Below, piece after piece: positions 46,970 to 57,461 of a stretch of DNA of 64,000 bases. Under the pieces are notes generated by a model. It did no database searches. It was not told where the DNA came from and saw nothing but the letters and a program-made list of their open reading frames with translations. Origin of the DNA: Leptospira ilyithenensis (GTDB lineage: Bacteria; Spirochaetota; Leptospiria; Leptospirales; Leptospiraceae); the NCBI RefSeq assembly GCF_004771005.1, contig NZ_RQHV01000001.1, positions 1-64,000 on the forward strand, read 5' to 3'. The translations under genes were made by a program, and so were the position numbers. Numbering within the stretch: position 1 is the stretch's first letter; each line of letters opens with the position of its first letter.

Positions 46970-47146
46970 AACCAATCTCCCAAGGAACCGTTTCCTTTTC
47001 GTTCTGATTACTAAGTGCAATAACCGTACCAGAAAATGAGTGAGGTTATATCCGGTACGAGAAAGGGTCGAATCTTTTGCTACAATGCACGGAAATAAGG
47101 ACGGGAGCTAGTTTGGCTGGGGGAAATAAGAAAAGTTAAAGAAATA

Positions 47147-47197
47147 GATTTTTGCTTATGGATTGTACAAAAGCAAAAATCCGCCTATTTTCTAGGC
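47147..47197 (-). terminator. Tandem hairpins downstream of the PBP gene
   Basis: On the minus strand, GCCTA/TAGGC (47193-47197 and 47183-47187) with a five-base loop is followed by GGATTTTTG, then an 11-bp perfect inverted repeat, GATTTTTGCTT (47147-47157) with AAGCAAAAATC (47171-47181). The first hairpin plus T run is a terminator for the PBP gene ending at 47211. The second may reinforce it. Confidence 0.65.
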
Positions 47198-47210
47198 AGC
47201 CTGCGGTGAA

Positions 47211-49637
47211 TTAATGCGGTTGCCCGATTTCATCGTCACTGATTTCTAGTTCCCTTTGTAAAAAGTCATTCAAGTCCATAGAGCGGAAATGATCTCTTTC
47301 CCCATCGCATTGTCTGGAGCCAGGAACCGATAAAGTTCTCCCGGCAACAGTGATCGGTTTTAGAAACATATTGGACACCAAAGGGCAGTTAGGACCGGGG
47401 GTAAGTCCGTTGAAGGAACAGGTGGCACCTTTGATTACATCGGCAGGAATCTCTTCCGGTCTGTCAGAAGAACCAAAACCAGGATAAGGACCTTCGTTGT
47501 ACCATCGGGAATACATTTTCCCCCAAACAGGAGCGGCAACTCCGGCAGCTGTCGTACCCTTTCCCAAAGAAAGAGAAGATTTATCAAAGCCCATCCAAAC
47601 TACGGAAGTGTATTTCGGATCGAAACCGCAATACCATACGTTGGTATAAGAAGAAGTCGATCCTGTTTTTCCACCGGAAATTCCTTTGTAATTCCCTTTG
47701 TCGGAAGCACGCAAGGCTTGAGTCGGTGTTCCGCCTGTCGCTACACCGATTAACATTTGTTTGATAATATATGCCGTCGCCTCCGGGATGATTTGGATGG
47801 CGCCAGTTTTGGCTTCTTCTGCCAATTCTTCCTGAACCTGTTTTTCCCGGTTGTAAACTACGGTGCCGCTCTGATTCAAAACATAACGTATGCTAAACGG
47901 AATAACATCTTTTCCTTTATTGGCAAGTATGGAGTATCCCAATGCCATTTCGTAAGGAGTGAGTTCGGCCACTCCCAAAGCGAGAGCGGGTCCGGTAGGA
48001 AATCTGGTTTTATTGGCTTTGGTGACTTTGGAAGAAAAATCGATGACAGAATCCGTTCCGGTTCGCATCAGCACTTGAACGGAAACAATATTCAAAGACA
48101 GGGAAAGTGCACGGGACAAAGGAACCATCCCCCTGAAATCACCGGAGATATCCTGGGGAGAATATCCTTCTCCTTCTTCTGTAATCGTCGTTAGGGGGGC
48201 ATCCATAATTCCCGTTCCGGAACCTACCGCTCTGTTCTGAATGGCAGCAGCATATACGAAAGGCTTGAATGCGGAGCCGGTTTGTCTTCTTGCCTGCATC
48301 GCCCGATTGAACTGGTTTTTAGGAGTGAATCTGGATCCGCCCACCATCGTCTGGATGTATCCTGTTTGGTGGTCGATCGTGATGATGGCGCCTTCCACAT
48401 GTAGATTGGAAGAAAACACAAGGGAGGAACGCATAAATTCCTTAACCGCAGAACTTTCGTTTTCCGACGGAGTGAAATCGGTAAGTAGTTCCAATGCCGG
48501 TCCCATCTCTTTTTCCAGATGAAGCCGGAATATCTGTCTATCATCCAAATTGGTGATATAAGGAACACCAACGGGAAAAATAGTACCCATCAGATTGTAA
48601 AGAGAAACCAATCCGCGATCCGCTCTTCCCGCATAACGAAAATTTGCTCCGAATGCATAGCGGTCCTGTTCGATGAGTGCCTTTCTAAGCTCTTCTTCGG
48701 CAATTTCCTGTTTACGAACATCCAAAGTGGTATAAACACGAAGGCCGCCAGTGTAAACAGCTTCATCCCCCAATTCCTTTTCCAAAATCTGTCTGGTCCA
48801 TTCGGTGAAATGAGGAGCACGATTGAGCTTGGTCCCCCATGTGGAACGGGAAGGAGATTGTGTGATTACTATAGGCCAATACCTTTCCCAGAATTCATTA
48901 TGGATTTTCTCTACTTGGTCTTTAGGAATAAATCCGTTTTTTGCCATAAGCCTCAAAACCACCAAATGGGAGTTTTTTGCATCCATAGGATTTTTGAACG
49001 GGGAATAGTGCACCGGTGCTTTGGGAAGTCTGGCGAGTAAGGCCGCTTCCGCAATATCCAAATCTCTTACGTCTTTTTGAAAGTATACATTTGCCGCGGA
49101 GGAAAGTCCCGTGGTTCCATGGCCTAGATAGATGAGATTAAAATAAATTTCTAATATTTCTTCTTTGGTATATTCCTGTTCGATCTGAAGAGTGAGAAGA
49201 GCTTCTAAAAACTTACGTGCAAATGTTTTTTTACGTTCCTGCAAAATGGTTTTGGCAAGCTGCTGGGTTAATGTGGAACCGCCCTGAACAATGCGTCCCG
49301 CGAGCAGATTTTTAACGGCTGCACGAACGATCGCGGAAAAATCAATTCCGAAGTGATTGAAAAAATTGTCGTCCTCGACGGATAAAAACGCCTGGATCAC
49401 ATGAGGAGGAATGTCCTGGAATTTTAATAATTCCTGTTTGTGCCGGTAAAGTTCCGCAAACAACACTCCGTTCGTATCATATAATTTTGTGGGAGTAGTA
49501 GGTTGGTAAGATGCGAGTTTTTGAAGTTCTTTGCCTTGGTTCACTTCGGAAAGTACATATCCGAAGAAAAGACCGCCAAATAATGCCGAAACGAAGAATG
49601 CAGTCAGAGTGTATTTTAAAGTTTTTTCACGATTCAT
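47211..49637 (-). CDS. Class A penicillin-binding protein (PBP1A-like)
   Basis: A bifunctional peptidoglycan glycosyltransferase/transpeptidase on the inner membrane. The 808-residue protein has an N-terminal membrane anchor (about 10-30), a GT51 domain with '[19 protein letters not shown]', '[14 protein letters not shown]' and '[15 protein letters not shown]', and a transpeptidase domain with the SxxK motif in '[14 protein letters not shown]', 'SLN' in '[10 protein letters not shown]' and '[12 protein letters not shown]'. All motifs are intact. Hairpins at 47147-47197 probably end its transcript. Confidence 0.93.
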   Translation of the reverse strand: MNREKTLKYTLTAFFVSALFGGLFFGYVLSEVNQGKELQKLASYQPTTPTKLYDTNGVLFAELYRHKQELLKFQDIPPHVIQAFLSVEDDNFFNHFGIDFSAIVRAAVKNLLAGRIVQGGSTLTQQLAKTILQERKKTFARKFLEALLTLQIEQEYTKEEILEIYFNLIYLGHGTTGLSSAANVYFQKDVRDLDIAEAALLARLPKAPVHYSPFKNPMDAKNSHLVVLRLMAKNGFIPKDQVEKIHNEFWERYWPIVITQSPSRSTWGTKLNRAPHFTEWTRQILEKELGDEAVYTGGLRVYTTLDVRKQEIAEEELRKALIEQDRYAFGANFRYAGRADRGLVSLYNLMGTIFPVGVPYITNLDDRQIFRLHLEKEMGPALELLTDFTPSENESSAVKEFMRSSLVFSSNLHVEGAIITIDHQTGYIQTMVGGSRFTPKNQFNRAMQARRQTGSAFKPFVYAAAIQNRAVGSGTGIMDAPLTTITEEGEGYSPQDISGDFRGMVPLSRALSLSLNIVSVQVLMRTGTDSVIDFSSKVTKANKTRFPTGPALALGVAELTPYEMALGYSILANKGKDVIPFSIRYVLNQSGTVVYNREKQVQEELAEEAKTGAIQIIPEATAYIIKQMLIGVATGGTPTQALRASDKGNYKGISGGKTGSTSSYTNVWYCGFDPKYTSVVWMGFDKSSLSLGKGTTAAGVAAPVWGKMYSRWYNEGPYPGFGSSDRPEEIPADVIKGATCSFNGLTPGPNCPLVSNMFLKPITVAGRTLSVPGSRQCDGERDHFRSMDLNDFLQRELEISDDEIGQPH

Positions 49638-49659
49638 ATATTTTTTAAAATCTTAAGTT

Positions 49660-50658
49660 CTATAGGTGGAAACGAAGTCCCTCTCTTGCCAAATGGATCT
49701 TGAGTTTCTTTTCTCCTAAAAATTTCTTATGCAACCTGGAAGCTTCATAAATTTCATAAATTTTTTCATCAGAATAGGACGGTTCATGGTGAGTCAGGAC
49801 TAAATTTTTCACATTCCATGCGGTGGCACAATTCACAGACATTGTATAGGAAGTATGACCCCAATCGAATTTGGAAAAGGATTCGTCCAAAGTGTATTGG
49901 GTGTCTAACACGAGCAAGTCGGCGTCCTTGAAAAAAGGAGCGTAGTCATGAATGATGGACATATCCTCTCCCGTAAATTCGGCATCGGTTGCGAATATAA
50001 ATACCTTGCCGAGTGCATCCGTAAATTTATAAGCAAAAGATCCTCCGGGGTGTTTGAGAGGATGGATTTCCACTTTGATTCCGCTCGGGAATTTCATTTC
50101 ATCACCGGGTAAAAAATGATGAAACTCCTTTCGGGAACCGGTATCCGCAAAACGGACAGGGAAAAATTCAGGCCTTTGCTGGCTCTCCAGTCTGGCTTCC
50201 AAATCCGCGTAAGGAGAATGAAATTTAAGATGAAATTCGGGAAAATAGATCGGTTTGAAAAAAGGAAGCCCTTGGATATGATCCCAATGGGTATGAGTGA
50301 TGAATATATTTACATCTTTTTGGGCTTTTTTATTAAAATAGGTCTGAAGCAGATCGTCACCTACGTTACGAACCCCGGTACCCATATCCAAAATATAGAT
50401 TTCCCCTTTTGCATCGGTCACCGTAACGCAAGTAGTATCGCTTCCCGTAACAAACTTCAAATGGTAAGGTAACTTTTTCCAAAAGTCCTCCACTGAGTTG
50501 CGGGTTTGGGGCGGTTTACTGGCGTACAATTCTAGGATTTCTAGGATTTTTTTGCGATAATCCTGGTTGCGAAGGGGGGCCGCAATGGAGCCACGAACCC
50601 CGAAGAGTTGAACGATCACTTCCTCGATTATAGGAAATCGACTTTCCTTGTCACTCAA
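49660..50658 (-). CDS. Metallo-beta-lactamase-fold hydrolase
   Basis: The 332-residue protein has the MBL metal motif 'THTHWDHIQGLPFFKPI', then 'GGSFAYKFTDALGKVFIFA', 'TDAEFTGEDMSI', 'LDTQYTLDESF' and 'LTHHEPSYSDEKI', matching phosphodiesterase-like or RNase Z-like hydrolases. No export signal. The start is a TTG at 50658, about 20 bases from the divergent rhomboid gene. The substrate is unknown; a cyclic nucleotide would be an attractive guess given the cyclase at 62068, but nothing shows it. Confidence 0.82.
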   Translation of the reverse strand: MSDKESRFPIIEEVIVQLFGVRGSIAAPLRNQDYRKKILEILELYASKPPQTRNSVEDFWKKLPYHLKFVTGSDTTCVTVTDAKGEIYILDMGTGVRNVGDDLLQTYFNKKAQKDVNIFITHTHWDHIQGLPFFKPIYFPEFHLKFHSPYADLEARLESQQRPEFFPVRFADTGSRKEFHHFLPGDEMKFPSGIKVEIHPLKHPGGSFAYKFTDALGKVFIFATDAEFTGEDMSIIHDYAPFFKDADLLVLDTQYTLDESFSKFDWGHTSYTMSVNCATAWNVKNLVLTHHEPSYSDEKIYEIYEASRLHKKFLGEKKLKIHLAREGLRFHL

Positions 50659-50677
50659 GATTTGCGAGTTTGAATTT

Positions 50678-51505
50678 ATGCCCCCTCGTTCTCCCTCAGG
50701 TTATGAGCTTCGGTTTGGACCCGAACTGACTTCTATCGTTCGTATCCTACTTATCGCAAACGGAACCATATTCGTTCTACAGTTTTTGACCCAAATGTTG
50801 TTCAAAATGCACTTTTTAGAGGGATTGTTCGCACTTTCCCCGGCCGCTGTGATGGGAGGCTCCGTTTGGCAACTCATCACCTACTCGTTTTTGCACGTAG
50901 ATTTTTTCCATTTGCTCTTCAATATGCTCGCCTTATGGATGTTTGGCTCGGAACTGGAGTCCACCTGGGGAGGAAAACCGTTTTTAAAATTTTACCTTTT
51001 TGCGTCAATTATGGGAGGAGTTGTGACTTTGATTGCCTCCATTTCAGGATTTCCTCAAGGAATCGTTATGGGTGCAAGCGGCGGAATTTTCGGATTACTC
51101 GTAGCTTACGCCATCATGTGGCCTAACCGAGAAATTTTATTTATGATGATCTTTCCTTTGCGTGCCAAGTTTTTTGTGATGATCCTTATGTTAATGATCG
51201 TATTTGCCCAAGGCGGAAGGGCCGCCCATATGGCACATTTAGGCGGTGCAATCGCAGGTTTTATCCTGATGAAACTGTACACCGGCTGGAAGGACAATTC
51301 CTCCAAAGGAAGTTCCTGGTCTCTTTCTCGTTATTTGCAAAAAAGAAGATTCCAAAGATACCAGGAAGAAATGTACAACCGTGAAAATGCAAAAAAAAGA
51401 GTGGATGATCTTTTGGAAAAAATCTCACGGGAAGGAATGAATTCCTTGTCGAGAAGTGAGAAAAAATTTCTAAATGATGCATCTCAAAAGTATTTCAACG
51501 AGTGA
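50678..51505 (+). CDS. Rhomboid-family intramembrane serine protease
   Basis: The protein has six transmembrane segments with the catalytic serine in 'GASGGIFGL' and the histidine in 'HMAHLGGAIAG', and 'ADFHLLFNMLALW'-like 'VDFFHLLFNMLALWMFGSE', typical of rhomboids. The start is the ATG at 50678 because the longer frame overlaps the MBL gene. The C-terminal about 75 residues are charged, cytosolic. Its stop overlaps the GTG of the ligase gene. Confidence 0.9.
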   Translation: MPPRSPSGYELRFGPELTSIVRILLIANGTIFVLQFLTQMLFKMHFLEGLFALSPAAVMGGSVWQLITYSFLHVDFFHLLFNMLALWMFGSELESTWGGKPFLKFYLFASIMGGVVTLIASISGFPQGIVMGASGGIFGLLVAYAIMWPNREILFMMIFPLRAKFFVMILMLMIVFAQGGRAAHMAHLGGAIAGFILMKLYTGWKDNSSKGSSWSLSRYLQKRRFQRYQEEMYNRENAKKRVDDLLEKISREGMNSLSRSEKKFLNDASQKYFNE

Positions 51506-52362
51506 GTTCGGATTTATTTTTCTTTCCTCCTACTTCCATACGCTCGCCTTACTATAACTTGGCGGTAGAAGAATCGATTGCATTGCATCTCGCCTCACTC
51601 GGGTTAGTTGGAGGGATCAGGCTTTGGGTCAATCCCAGATCCATCATTCTGGGACTTTCCGAAGATCCTAAAAAAAATATAAAGCCTTCCGTTTTGGAAA
51701 ATTTTCTAAAGACGGATATTTCCGCACGAAAACCGAACCCAAATGCGGTTTATATTGCAAGACGTGCCTCGGGAGGCGGAACCGTCTATCATTCCCCAAC
51801 GGGAAATATCAATTATAGCATCTACGTAAATCTGGACAAAAGAAAGGAGCTGTTTGCGGTCAGAGACTCCTATGATATTTTACTAAGGATAGTAGCAAGG
51901 GCACTCGCAAAACAAGATATAGGTGCAAGTCCCAAAGGTAAATCCGATTTGGCAATGGAAGAATCCGGAATCTTACGCAAAATCTCAGGCAACGCACAAT
52001 TTCGAAAAAAAAATTGTATCGTTCAACATGGGACACTGATTTTAAAAAAAGAATTGATCGGAGAAGTTTCGGATTTACTACTTCACCCTCCCGAAGAACC
52101 GGACTACAGAAAGGAAAGATCCCATTCCGATTTTTTAACTGCACTGCCCTCTTCTTTTTCCACACAACAATTCCAAAAAGATCTGTTCCGAGAATTTGCA
52201 GATTATTTGGGAGTGAAAACAAACATGGAAAATCCCGATTTTTCCTTCTTCGGAAGAGGGTTTTCTACTTTTCGGAAAGTAGTCCTGAAAGAATCTGAAA
52301 TTATCCGTAGGCGAAAATACGAAAGTTTACCATTTATTTTAAACAGAGAAATTCCAACATGA
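51502..52362 (+). CDS. Lipoate--protein ligase family protein
   Basis: The 286-residue protein has the biotin/lipoyl ligase fold: '[17 protein letters not shown]', '[18 protein letters not shown]' and '[18 protein letters not shown]', the LplA/LipM motifs including the catalytic lysine region. It starts with GTG at 51502 overlapping the rhomboid stop. It could lipoylate SucB (K43) and other E2 or GcvH proteins. It is coupled to glyA downstream (ATGA), which fits a glycine cleavage/one-carbon link. Confidence 0.88.
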   Translation: MSSDLFFFPPTSIRSPYYNLAVEESIALHLASLGLVGGIRLWVNPRSIILGLSEDPKKNIKPSVLENFLKTDISARKPNPNAVYIARRASGGGTVYHSPTGNINYSIYVNLDKRKELFAVRDSYDILLRIVARALAKQDIGASPKGKSDLAMEESGILRKISGNAQFRKKNCIVQHGTLILKKELIGEVSDLLLHPPEEPDYRKERSHSDFLTALPSSFSTQQFQKDLFREFADYLGVKTNMENPDFSFFGRGFSTFRKVVLKESEIIRRRKYESLPFILNREIPT

Positions 52363-53603
52363 GTTTGCAAAACCAAGACCCAGAAGTTTATTCCGCACTA
52401 AAACACGAAGATGAGAGACAGGAAAATTCTCTCGAAATGATCGCAAGCGAAAATTTCGTTTCACAAGCGGTCCTTGAAACCTATCACTCCACACTAACAA
52501 ACAAATATGCGGAAGGTTATCCCGGAAAAAGATATTATAACGGATGTGAAAACGCGGATAAGGTGGAAGAGCTCGCCATTGACCGCGCAAAAAAATTGTT
52601 CGCCGCTGAATATGCCAACGTGCAGCCACATAGCGGTGCACAGGCGAATATGGCCGTTTTTCTGGCGGCACTCGAGCCGGGAGATAGTTTTCTGGGGATG
52701 AACCTTGCTCACGGCGGACACCTAACACACGGCAGCCCGGTCAATATCAGCGGAAAATATTACAAACCGATTCCTTACGGAGTCACTGAAAAAGAAGAAA
52801 CTATAGATTATGCGGAAGTGGCAAAACTCGCAAAAGAACATAAGCCGAAACTCATAGTCGTAGGAGCATCCGCTTACCCAAGGACGATTGATTTCACAAA
52901 ATTCAAAGAAATTGCAGATTCCATCGGAGCGAAATTGATGGCGGATATTGCACATATCGCAGGTTTGGTGGTGACAGGTGAACACCCTAGCCCAGTGGGA
53001 TTGTTCGATTATGTAACTACCACAACTCATAAAACTTTACGCGGACCGAGAGGCGGACTTATTCTTTCTCAAACAGAAAATGAAAAAATTCTAAACTCAC
53101 GAGTGTTTCCCGGAATCCAAGGCGGGCCTCTTATGCATGTGATTGCGGCAAAAGCAGTCGCATTCGGCGAAGCACTTCAGCCTGAATTCAAAACTTACAT
53201 CAAACAAGTGCTAAAGAACGCAAAAATACTTGCGGAAACTTTTCAAAAACGCGGATTCAGAGTCGTTTCCGGAGGCACTGACAATCATATTGTGCTTTTG
53301 GATGTTTCGGTAAAAGGACTCTCTGGCCGTGACGCTGCGGACGGACTGGATGAAGTGGGAATCACTGTGAATAAAAATGCGATTCCATTTGATAAAAATC
53401 CGCCGGCAGTTGCATCCGGAATCAGACTCGGATCGCCTGCGCTTACCACGCGGGGACTGGGAGATGCCGAGATCGAAAAAGTGGCAAATCTGATCTGTGA
53501 CTTTTTGGATCATTACGGAGACACATCTTGGAAGGAAAAAGTGAAGGCAGGCGTGAAAGAAATAACGAAATCGTTTCCAATGACAGGGTTCAGACTGGGT
53601 TAA
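52359..53603 (+). CDS. glyA: Serine hydroxymethyltransferase
   Basis: GlyA converts serine and tetrahydrofolate to glycine and methylene-THF. The 414-residue protein has '[19 protein letters not shown]', '[19 protein letters not shown]', '[16 protein letters not shown]' and the PLP lysine in '[17 protein letters not shown]'. Length and motifs are standard. Its ATG overlaps the ligase stop. A dispersed element and the convergent TANGO2 gene follow. Confidence 0.95.
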   Translation: MSLQNQDPEVYSALKHEDERQENSLEMIASENFVSQAVLETYHSTLTNKYAEGYPGKRYYNGCENADKVEELAIDRAKKLFAAEYANVQPHSGAQANMAVFLAALEPGDSFLGMNLAHGGHLTHGSPVNISGKYYKPIPYGVTEKEETIDYAEVAKLAKEHKPKLIVVGASAYPRTIDFTKFKEIADSIGAKLMADIAHIAGLVVTGEHPSPVGLFDYVTTTTHKTLRGPRGGLILSQTENEKILNSRVFPGIQGGPLMHVIAAKAVAFGEALQPEFKTYIKQVLKNAKILAETFQKRGFRVVSGGTDNHIVLLDVSVKGLSGRDAADGLDEVGITVNKNAIPFDKNPPAVASGIRLGSPALTTRGLGDAEIEKVANLICDFLDHYGDTSWKEKVKAGVKEITKSFPMTGFRLG

Positions 53604-53698
53604 CGGGGATTAGGTGGTCGATGAGTTCCCCCGCCCCTTCGAGCGCCCATAGAAGCGAGAAGTATCCGAAGGATCATCAGCAAAGCTGGATCTTAGGG

Positions 53699-53801
53699 TG
53701 GGGAGGAGTGGTTCGTGGGAAGCCGCTCCCCAAACCCCTACCATAAATTGATTCCCCCGTCAAACACCTCAAAAATTTTATTTCTATTTGTTCGCCTTTT
53801 T
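53699..53801 (-). repeat. Dispersed 3' element, copy A (diverged)
   Basis: On the minus strand, core AAAAAGGCGAACAA (53801-53788) begins 5 bases after the TANGO2 gene stop. Next come CTCCCCA (53726-53732) and TGGGGAG (53699-53705), which pair over a 20-base loop. The whole 53604-53806 gap is this element plus GC-rich repeats. No gene is seen in it. Confidence 0.6.
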
Positions 53802-53806
53802 ACCCT

Positions 53807-54601
53807 TTATTTTCGGACTATTGAAAATTCATAATGTACATCTTCTGTTTCCCGGGTAAAAGGGCCGGGATAAGTTTTCTCCCAAAAAGAACAAACCCCT
53901 TCTTCGGAGATCATTACAATCGTGCTGACTCGGGTTCCATACCCAGGAACGGAAATTCGCACGGAAGACAAAGCCATTTCCTTCAAAACTCCGATCCCGG
54001 TATCAGGCAAACTTTCTTCCGAAGCTTTTTCCTCATCGCCCAAAGTATGAAATAACTCGGAAGCAATCTGAGACGGATCATTTCCTTTCTCCGTTTTTTC
54101 GGAAATTCGAATCATGGCTTCTCGAATTTTTTTAGTCTTCGGCCACTCCGTGTTCCACAAGCTATTGCTAAGCGCATGAAATCCTGGTCCGATCGTTTCG
54201 ACCCCATCTCTTCGATTGGAAAGATATCTGGCTTCTTTTCCGTCAAACAGGAATAAGTTGAATCCTTCATAAAAATTTCTTCCGGTATATAAATTCTTCG
54301 CATAATCTTCTGCGGAAAATTCACCTCGTAAAAAATTCTCTACCAATTTTCCTCTGGAAATCGGATTGGAAACTGGCGGATCTCGAAGATCCCGTTTATT
54401 GGTAACAAATGAAATTTTCCCTTCTTTGGTAACGCCTAACCAAGTACCTAACGATATTCGGTCCCTACCTGCCAAAAGATAAGGGGCATCTTCCCAGAAC
54501 CCTGCACGGGCTGCAGGTCTTGCAAAAAATTCGTCTCGGTTGGATGCAATCACAATCGGATAACCATCCCATATTTTATATGCCAAACCTACTAAACACA
54601 T
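53807..54601 (-). CDS. NRDE/TANGO2-family protein
   Basis: The 264-residue protein has the family signature near its start, 'IVIASNRDEFFARPA', then 'PYLLAGRDRISLGTWLGV' and 'FVTNKRDLRDP'. TANGO2/NRDE proteins are linked to haem and metabolic homeostasis, the biochemical role is not settled. The N-terminal Cys-2 ('MCLVGLAYK') matches the Ntn-hydrolase-like start of the group. Confidence 0.88.
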   Translation of the reverse strand: MCLVGLAYKIWDGYPIVIASNRDEFFARPAARAGFWEDAPYLLAGRDRISLGTWLGVTKEGKISFVTNKRDLRDPPVSNPISRGKLVENFLRGEFSAEDYAKNLYTGRNFYEGFNLFLFDGKEARYLSNRRDGVETIGPGFHALSNSLWNTEWPKTKKIREAMIRISEKTEKGNDPSQIASELFHTLGDEEKASEESLPDTGIGVLKEMALSSVRISVPGYGTRVSTIVMISEEGVCSFWEKTYPGPFTRETEDVHYEFSIVRK

Positions 54602-54628
54602 GGCTCCAAAAGAAAACTTTTTACTGCC

Positions 54629-54659
54629 TTGTCAAATTATTACCGATCTTTTATATAAT
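54629..54659 (+). promoter_or_regulatory. Promoter for the DUF4254-GT9 operon
   Basis: TTGTCA at 54629-54634 and TATATA (54652-54657, 17-base spacing) or TATAAT (54654-54659, 19-base spacing) lie about 90 bases before the DUF4254 start, in the 144-bp gap between divergent genes. Confidence 0.5.
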
Positions 54660-54745
54660 AGTACATTTCCGAAAAGAAGAGAAATGAATAAATATTTGGA
54701 TTGAATTCGCAGATATTACAAAAACCCTACTAAAAAGAGAAACTC

Positions 54746-55351
54746 ATGAACCTCGACGGAAATAAAGCAGTCTCCATATTTCAACAATCCGTATCGGATT
54801 GGCATAAAAAAGAAGCTCCTCACCCAAATCCTTATCCGGAACATACTCTAGAAAATATTCTCTACAATAAAAACCATGTAGATACCATCCAATGGCATAT
54901 TGAAGATGAAATTCGCAGACCGGACATCCCTTTGGAAGAAGTAGTCGCATTAAAAAGAAAAATAGACAAACTCAATCAGGATCGTACGGATATGGTTGAG
55001 AAGTTAGACGATTTCGTTATCTTGCTGTTTAAAGACATTGTCCCCAAACAGAACGCGAGACTCAATTCGGAATCTCCTGCATGGCTTTTGGACCGAATGA
55101 GCATATTGGAATTAAAGATTTTTCACATGCAAGAGCAAGTAGATAGAAAAGATGCCGGCGCATCGCAAGAACATCTTGAAAAATGCAGACAAAAACTAAC
55201 GATTCTCCTGGAACAAAGAACAGATCTTAAAACCTGCCTGGATGAACTTTTTACGGACTATAAAAATGGGGATAGAAAAGTAAAAGTTTATCGTCAAATG
55301 AAAATGTACAACGATCAAAATCTGAATCCTTCCCTATACAAAACAAAATGA
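54746..55351 (+). CDS. DUF4254 domain protein
   Basis: The 201-residue protein matches DUF4254: 'HWHIEDEIRRP'-like 'DTIQWHIEDEIRRPDIP' and helices with 'LKRKIDKLNQDRTDMVEKL'. No catalytic motif is known for the family. It is often next to glycosyltransferases, as here: the GT9 gene overlaps its stop (55348-55351). No signal peptide. It is likely involved in LPS or glycan assembly. Confidence 0.8.
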   Translation: MNLDGNKAVSIFQQSVSDWHKKEAPHPNPYPEHTLENILYNKNHVDTIQWHIEDEIRRPDIPLEEVVALKRKIDKLNQDRTDMVEKLDDFVILLFKDIVPKQNARLNSESPAWLLDRMSILELKIFHMQEQVDRKDAGASQEHLEKCRQKLTILLEQRTDLKTCLDELFTDYKNGDRKVKVYRQMKMYNDQNLNPSLYKTK

Positions 55352-56403
55352 ACTTACTAGTATTAAGATTTTCTGCAATGGGTGATGTAGCTCTTATGAC
55401 TCCCGCGCTCATTGCCATCGCAGCAAAATACTCCAATGCTCAACTAACGATAGTTACTCGCGGAAATTTCTCACCTTTCTTTTACAATATTCCGAATGTC
55501 AATGTACTTGGGATCAATCTCAAAAAATACAAGGGTTTTTTCGGAGTTATCAAACTCTATAGGGAAATAATCAAACTGGGTCCCTTTCATGCAGTCGTGG
55601 ATTTACATGGCTCGGTTCGATCCAGGATGATTGCTTTCTTCTTCCGATGGCAGGGAATCCCTACTTCCAAGATCATCAAAGGGCGAAGGGAAAAACTCCA
55701 ACAAACAAGAAGGTTCAATAAAAAGATAAATCCGCTCCCTCATACTGTGGATCGTTATTTGAACGTTTTTAAAAAAGTAGGATACGATGCTCCGATCCGC
55801 AAAGGGCCTTGGCTGAATGTGGATGGAGAATCAAAAATGTTTGCCAAAGATTATTTCAAATCCATCGGCCTTGAAAAAAAATCCGGCCAATGGTTCGGGT
55901 TCGCCCCTTTTGCCGGACACGCCCTCAAAGAATGGCCTTTTCCAAAATCCAAAAAACTAACAGAAATTTTGTTAGAAGAATTTCCCGATTGTCATGTATT
56001 TCTATTCGGAAGCAAGGACGAAGGAAAACAACTGGAAAACCTGAAAGCAGGTTCGTCCCGGATCAATCTTGTTCAAGGCGGGAATCTGGGGATACGTGGA
56101 GAGTTGGGAATTATGGAACGTTTGGATCTGATGATTGGAATGGATTCATCTAACGTTCATATTGCGGCACTATTGAAAAAGCCGGTGATCGGTTTGTATG
56201 GCACCACCCACCCTATGTCCGGATTCGGACCTTTTGCACAGGAAGATTCCGGTGTTTTGCAAGTTGACCTGGCCTGCCGACCCTGTTCTATTTATGGAAA
56301 TACCAAATGTTGGCGAGGCGATTTTGCTTGTATGGAAATGATCGATCCGTTTGACGTAGTACGTCGCATTCGCTTTCTACAGAATGTAAATACTTTATGG
56401 TAA
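55348..56403 (+). CDS. Glycosyltransferase family 9 (heptosyltransferase-like)
   Basis: The 351-residue protein starts 'MNLLVLRFSAMGDVALMTP', the GT9 N-terminal motif, and contains 'FGFAPFAGHALKEWPF' and 'IGLYGTTHPMSGFGPF' with 'MIGMDSSNVHIAALLKKP', the donor-binding part of heptosyltransferases. It is probably an LPS core enzyme. It overlaps the DUF4254 gene (ATGA) and the next gene (56397) by a few bases. Confidence 0.88.
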   Translation: MNLLVLRFSAMGDVALMTPALIAIAAKYSNAQLTIVTRGNFSPFFYNIPNVNVLGINLKKYKGFFGVIKLYREIIKLGPFHAVVDLHGSVRSRMIAFFFRWQGIPTSKIIKGRREKLQQTRRFNKKINPLPHTVDRYLNVFKKVGYDAPIRKGPWLNVDGESKMFAKDYFKSIGLEKKSGQWFGFAPFAGHALKEWPFPKSKKLTEILLEEFPDCHVFLFGSKDEGKQLENLKAGSSRINLVQGGNLGIRGELGIMERLDLMIGMDSSNVHIAALLKKPVIGLYGTTHPMSGFGPFAQEDSGVLQVDLACRPCSIYGNTKCWRGDFACMEMIDPFDVVRRIRFLQNVNTLW

Positions 56404-57458
56404 AGTCGAAGCTCATTGTATCATACTTTTCCCTTTTAACAACCGTTACTGTCTTTACTTTTTCCCAACCTCCCACCGATTTATTTTCCCAACCGACAAC
56501 AAATCCAAGCTCGAATCCAAAAGCCCCGGTTGAAATCGATTCTTTCGATTCTCCGGTCATTGAAAATTTTTTACCTTCTCCCAATAAGGAAAAGTTCGAA
56601 GAACAGATTTCATGCAGCAAGGAAGACTGCATTCAAATTCCATTTACAAAGGAAAACAAAAACATCTCCCAAGTATGGGAAGAGTTGGGAAAAAACAGCG
56701 GCAAAGTGGTCGTAGAAATCAAAGATAAAAATCTGAAGATTGATGATGAATACTTGGAAGATTTGGTAGAATATCTGAGAGAAATTTCCAAGCGGGACGG
56801 AAATGTTTCTTTCGAACCTTATTATATCGGAATCAGAGCATTCGGATTTGCAGATATTCCTGTGTTTAAGGATTTATTCGGAGTCAGCTACAATATCTAC
56901 AAACGAATCAAATCCATCTTGATTTTCAATCGGATGAAACATTATAATGCAAAAGTTTTGTATCATCCGGTAACACATGAAATCATGTTGTTTTACTTTT
57001 TTCACAAAAATTATGGCAACCTTTGCGATACTGTTTATTCAACATGCACCAGCTTACAGTATATAGATGATGATTTTTTCGACTTCCAACTTTCTCAAGC
57101 ACTTACAAAGTCGGAAAGAAACAATGCACCGGTTGAAGTCAAATTCCAACAAGTGTCGGCGGAACTACCTCAGGTAAAACTGGACATAGACCATTTGCTT
57201 GTAGCGAACCGCTCTTCCCGACTTTATAAATGGTTGATCGCTTCCAAAGAAACGGACACCAAAAAGATAAAACAGGAAAGGTTTTTGGATCTGAGCTTAG
57301 TTGTATCCATTTTAGATTATAGTCTGAAAGCATACGAGCTTGTGGAAGCCATTCGACTGTATATGCCGGTGCGAAAGATGAAATCCGAAGTCGTATATGA
57401 CGATTCCACCGGCAACAAAGTAGTCAAATCCGTCGTATTTACCAAGATCACCAAATAG
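56397..57458 (+). CDS. Exported protein, unknown (glycan cluster)
   Basis: The 353-residue protein has a signal peptide ('SKLIVSYFSLLTTVTVFTF') and a Pro/Ser/Thr-rich N-terminal part ('PPTDLFSQPTTNPSSNP'), then a folded region ('EYLEDLVEYLREISKRDGN', 'YYIGIRAFGFADIPV'). Unknown family. It starts inside the GT9 3' end. It converges with the GT4 gene with 3 bases between the stops. Confidence 0.65.
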   Translation: MVKSKLIVSYFSLLTTVTVFTFSQPPTDLFSQPTTNPSSNPKAPVEIDSFDSPVIENFLPSPNKEKFEEQISCSKEDCIQIPFTKENKNISQVWEELGKNSGKVVVEIKDKNLKIDDEYLEDLVEYLREISKRDGNVSFEPYYIGIRAFGFADIPVFKDLFGVSYNIYKRIKSILIFNRMKHYNAKVLYHPVTHEIMLFYFFHKNYGNLCDTVYSTCTSLQYIDDDFFDFQLSQALTKSERNNAPVEVKFQQVSAELPQVKLDIDHLLVANRSSRLYKWLIASKETDTKKIKQERFLDLSLVVSILDYSLKAYELVEAIRLYMPVRKMKSEVVYDDSTGNKVVKSVVFTKITK

Positions 57459-57461
57459 TCT

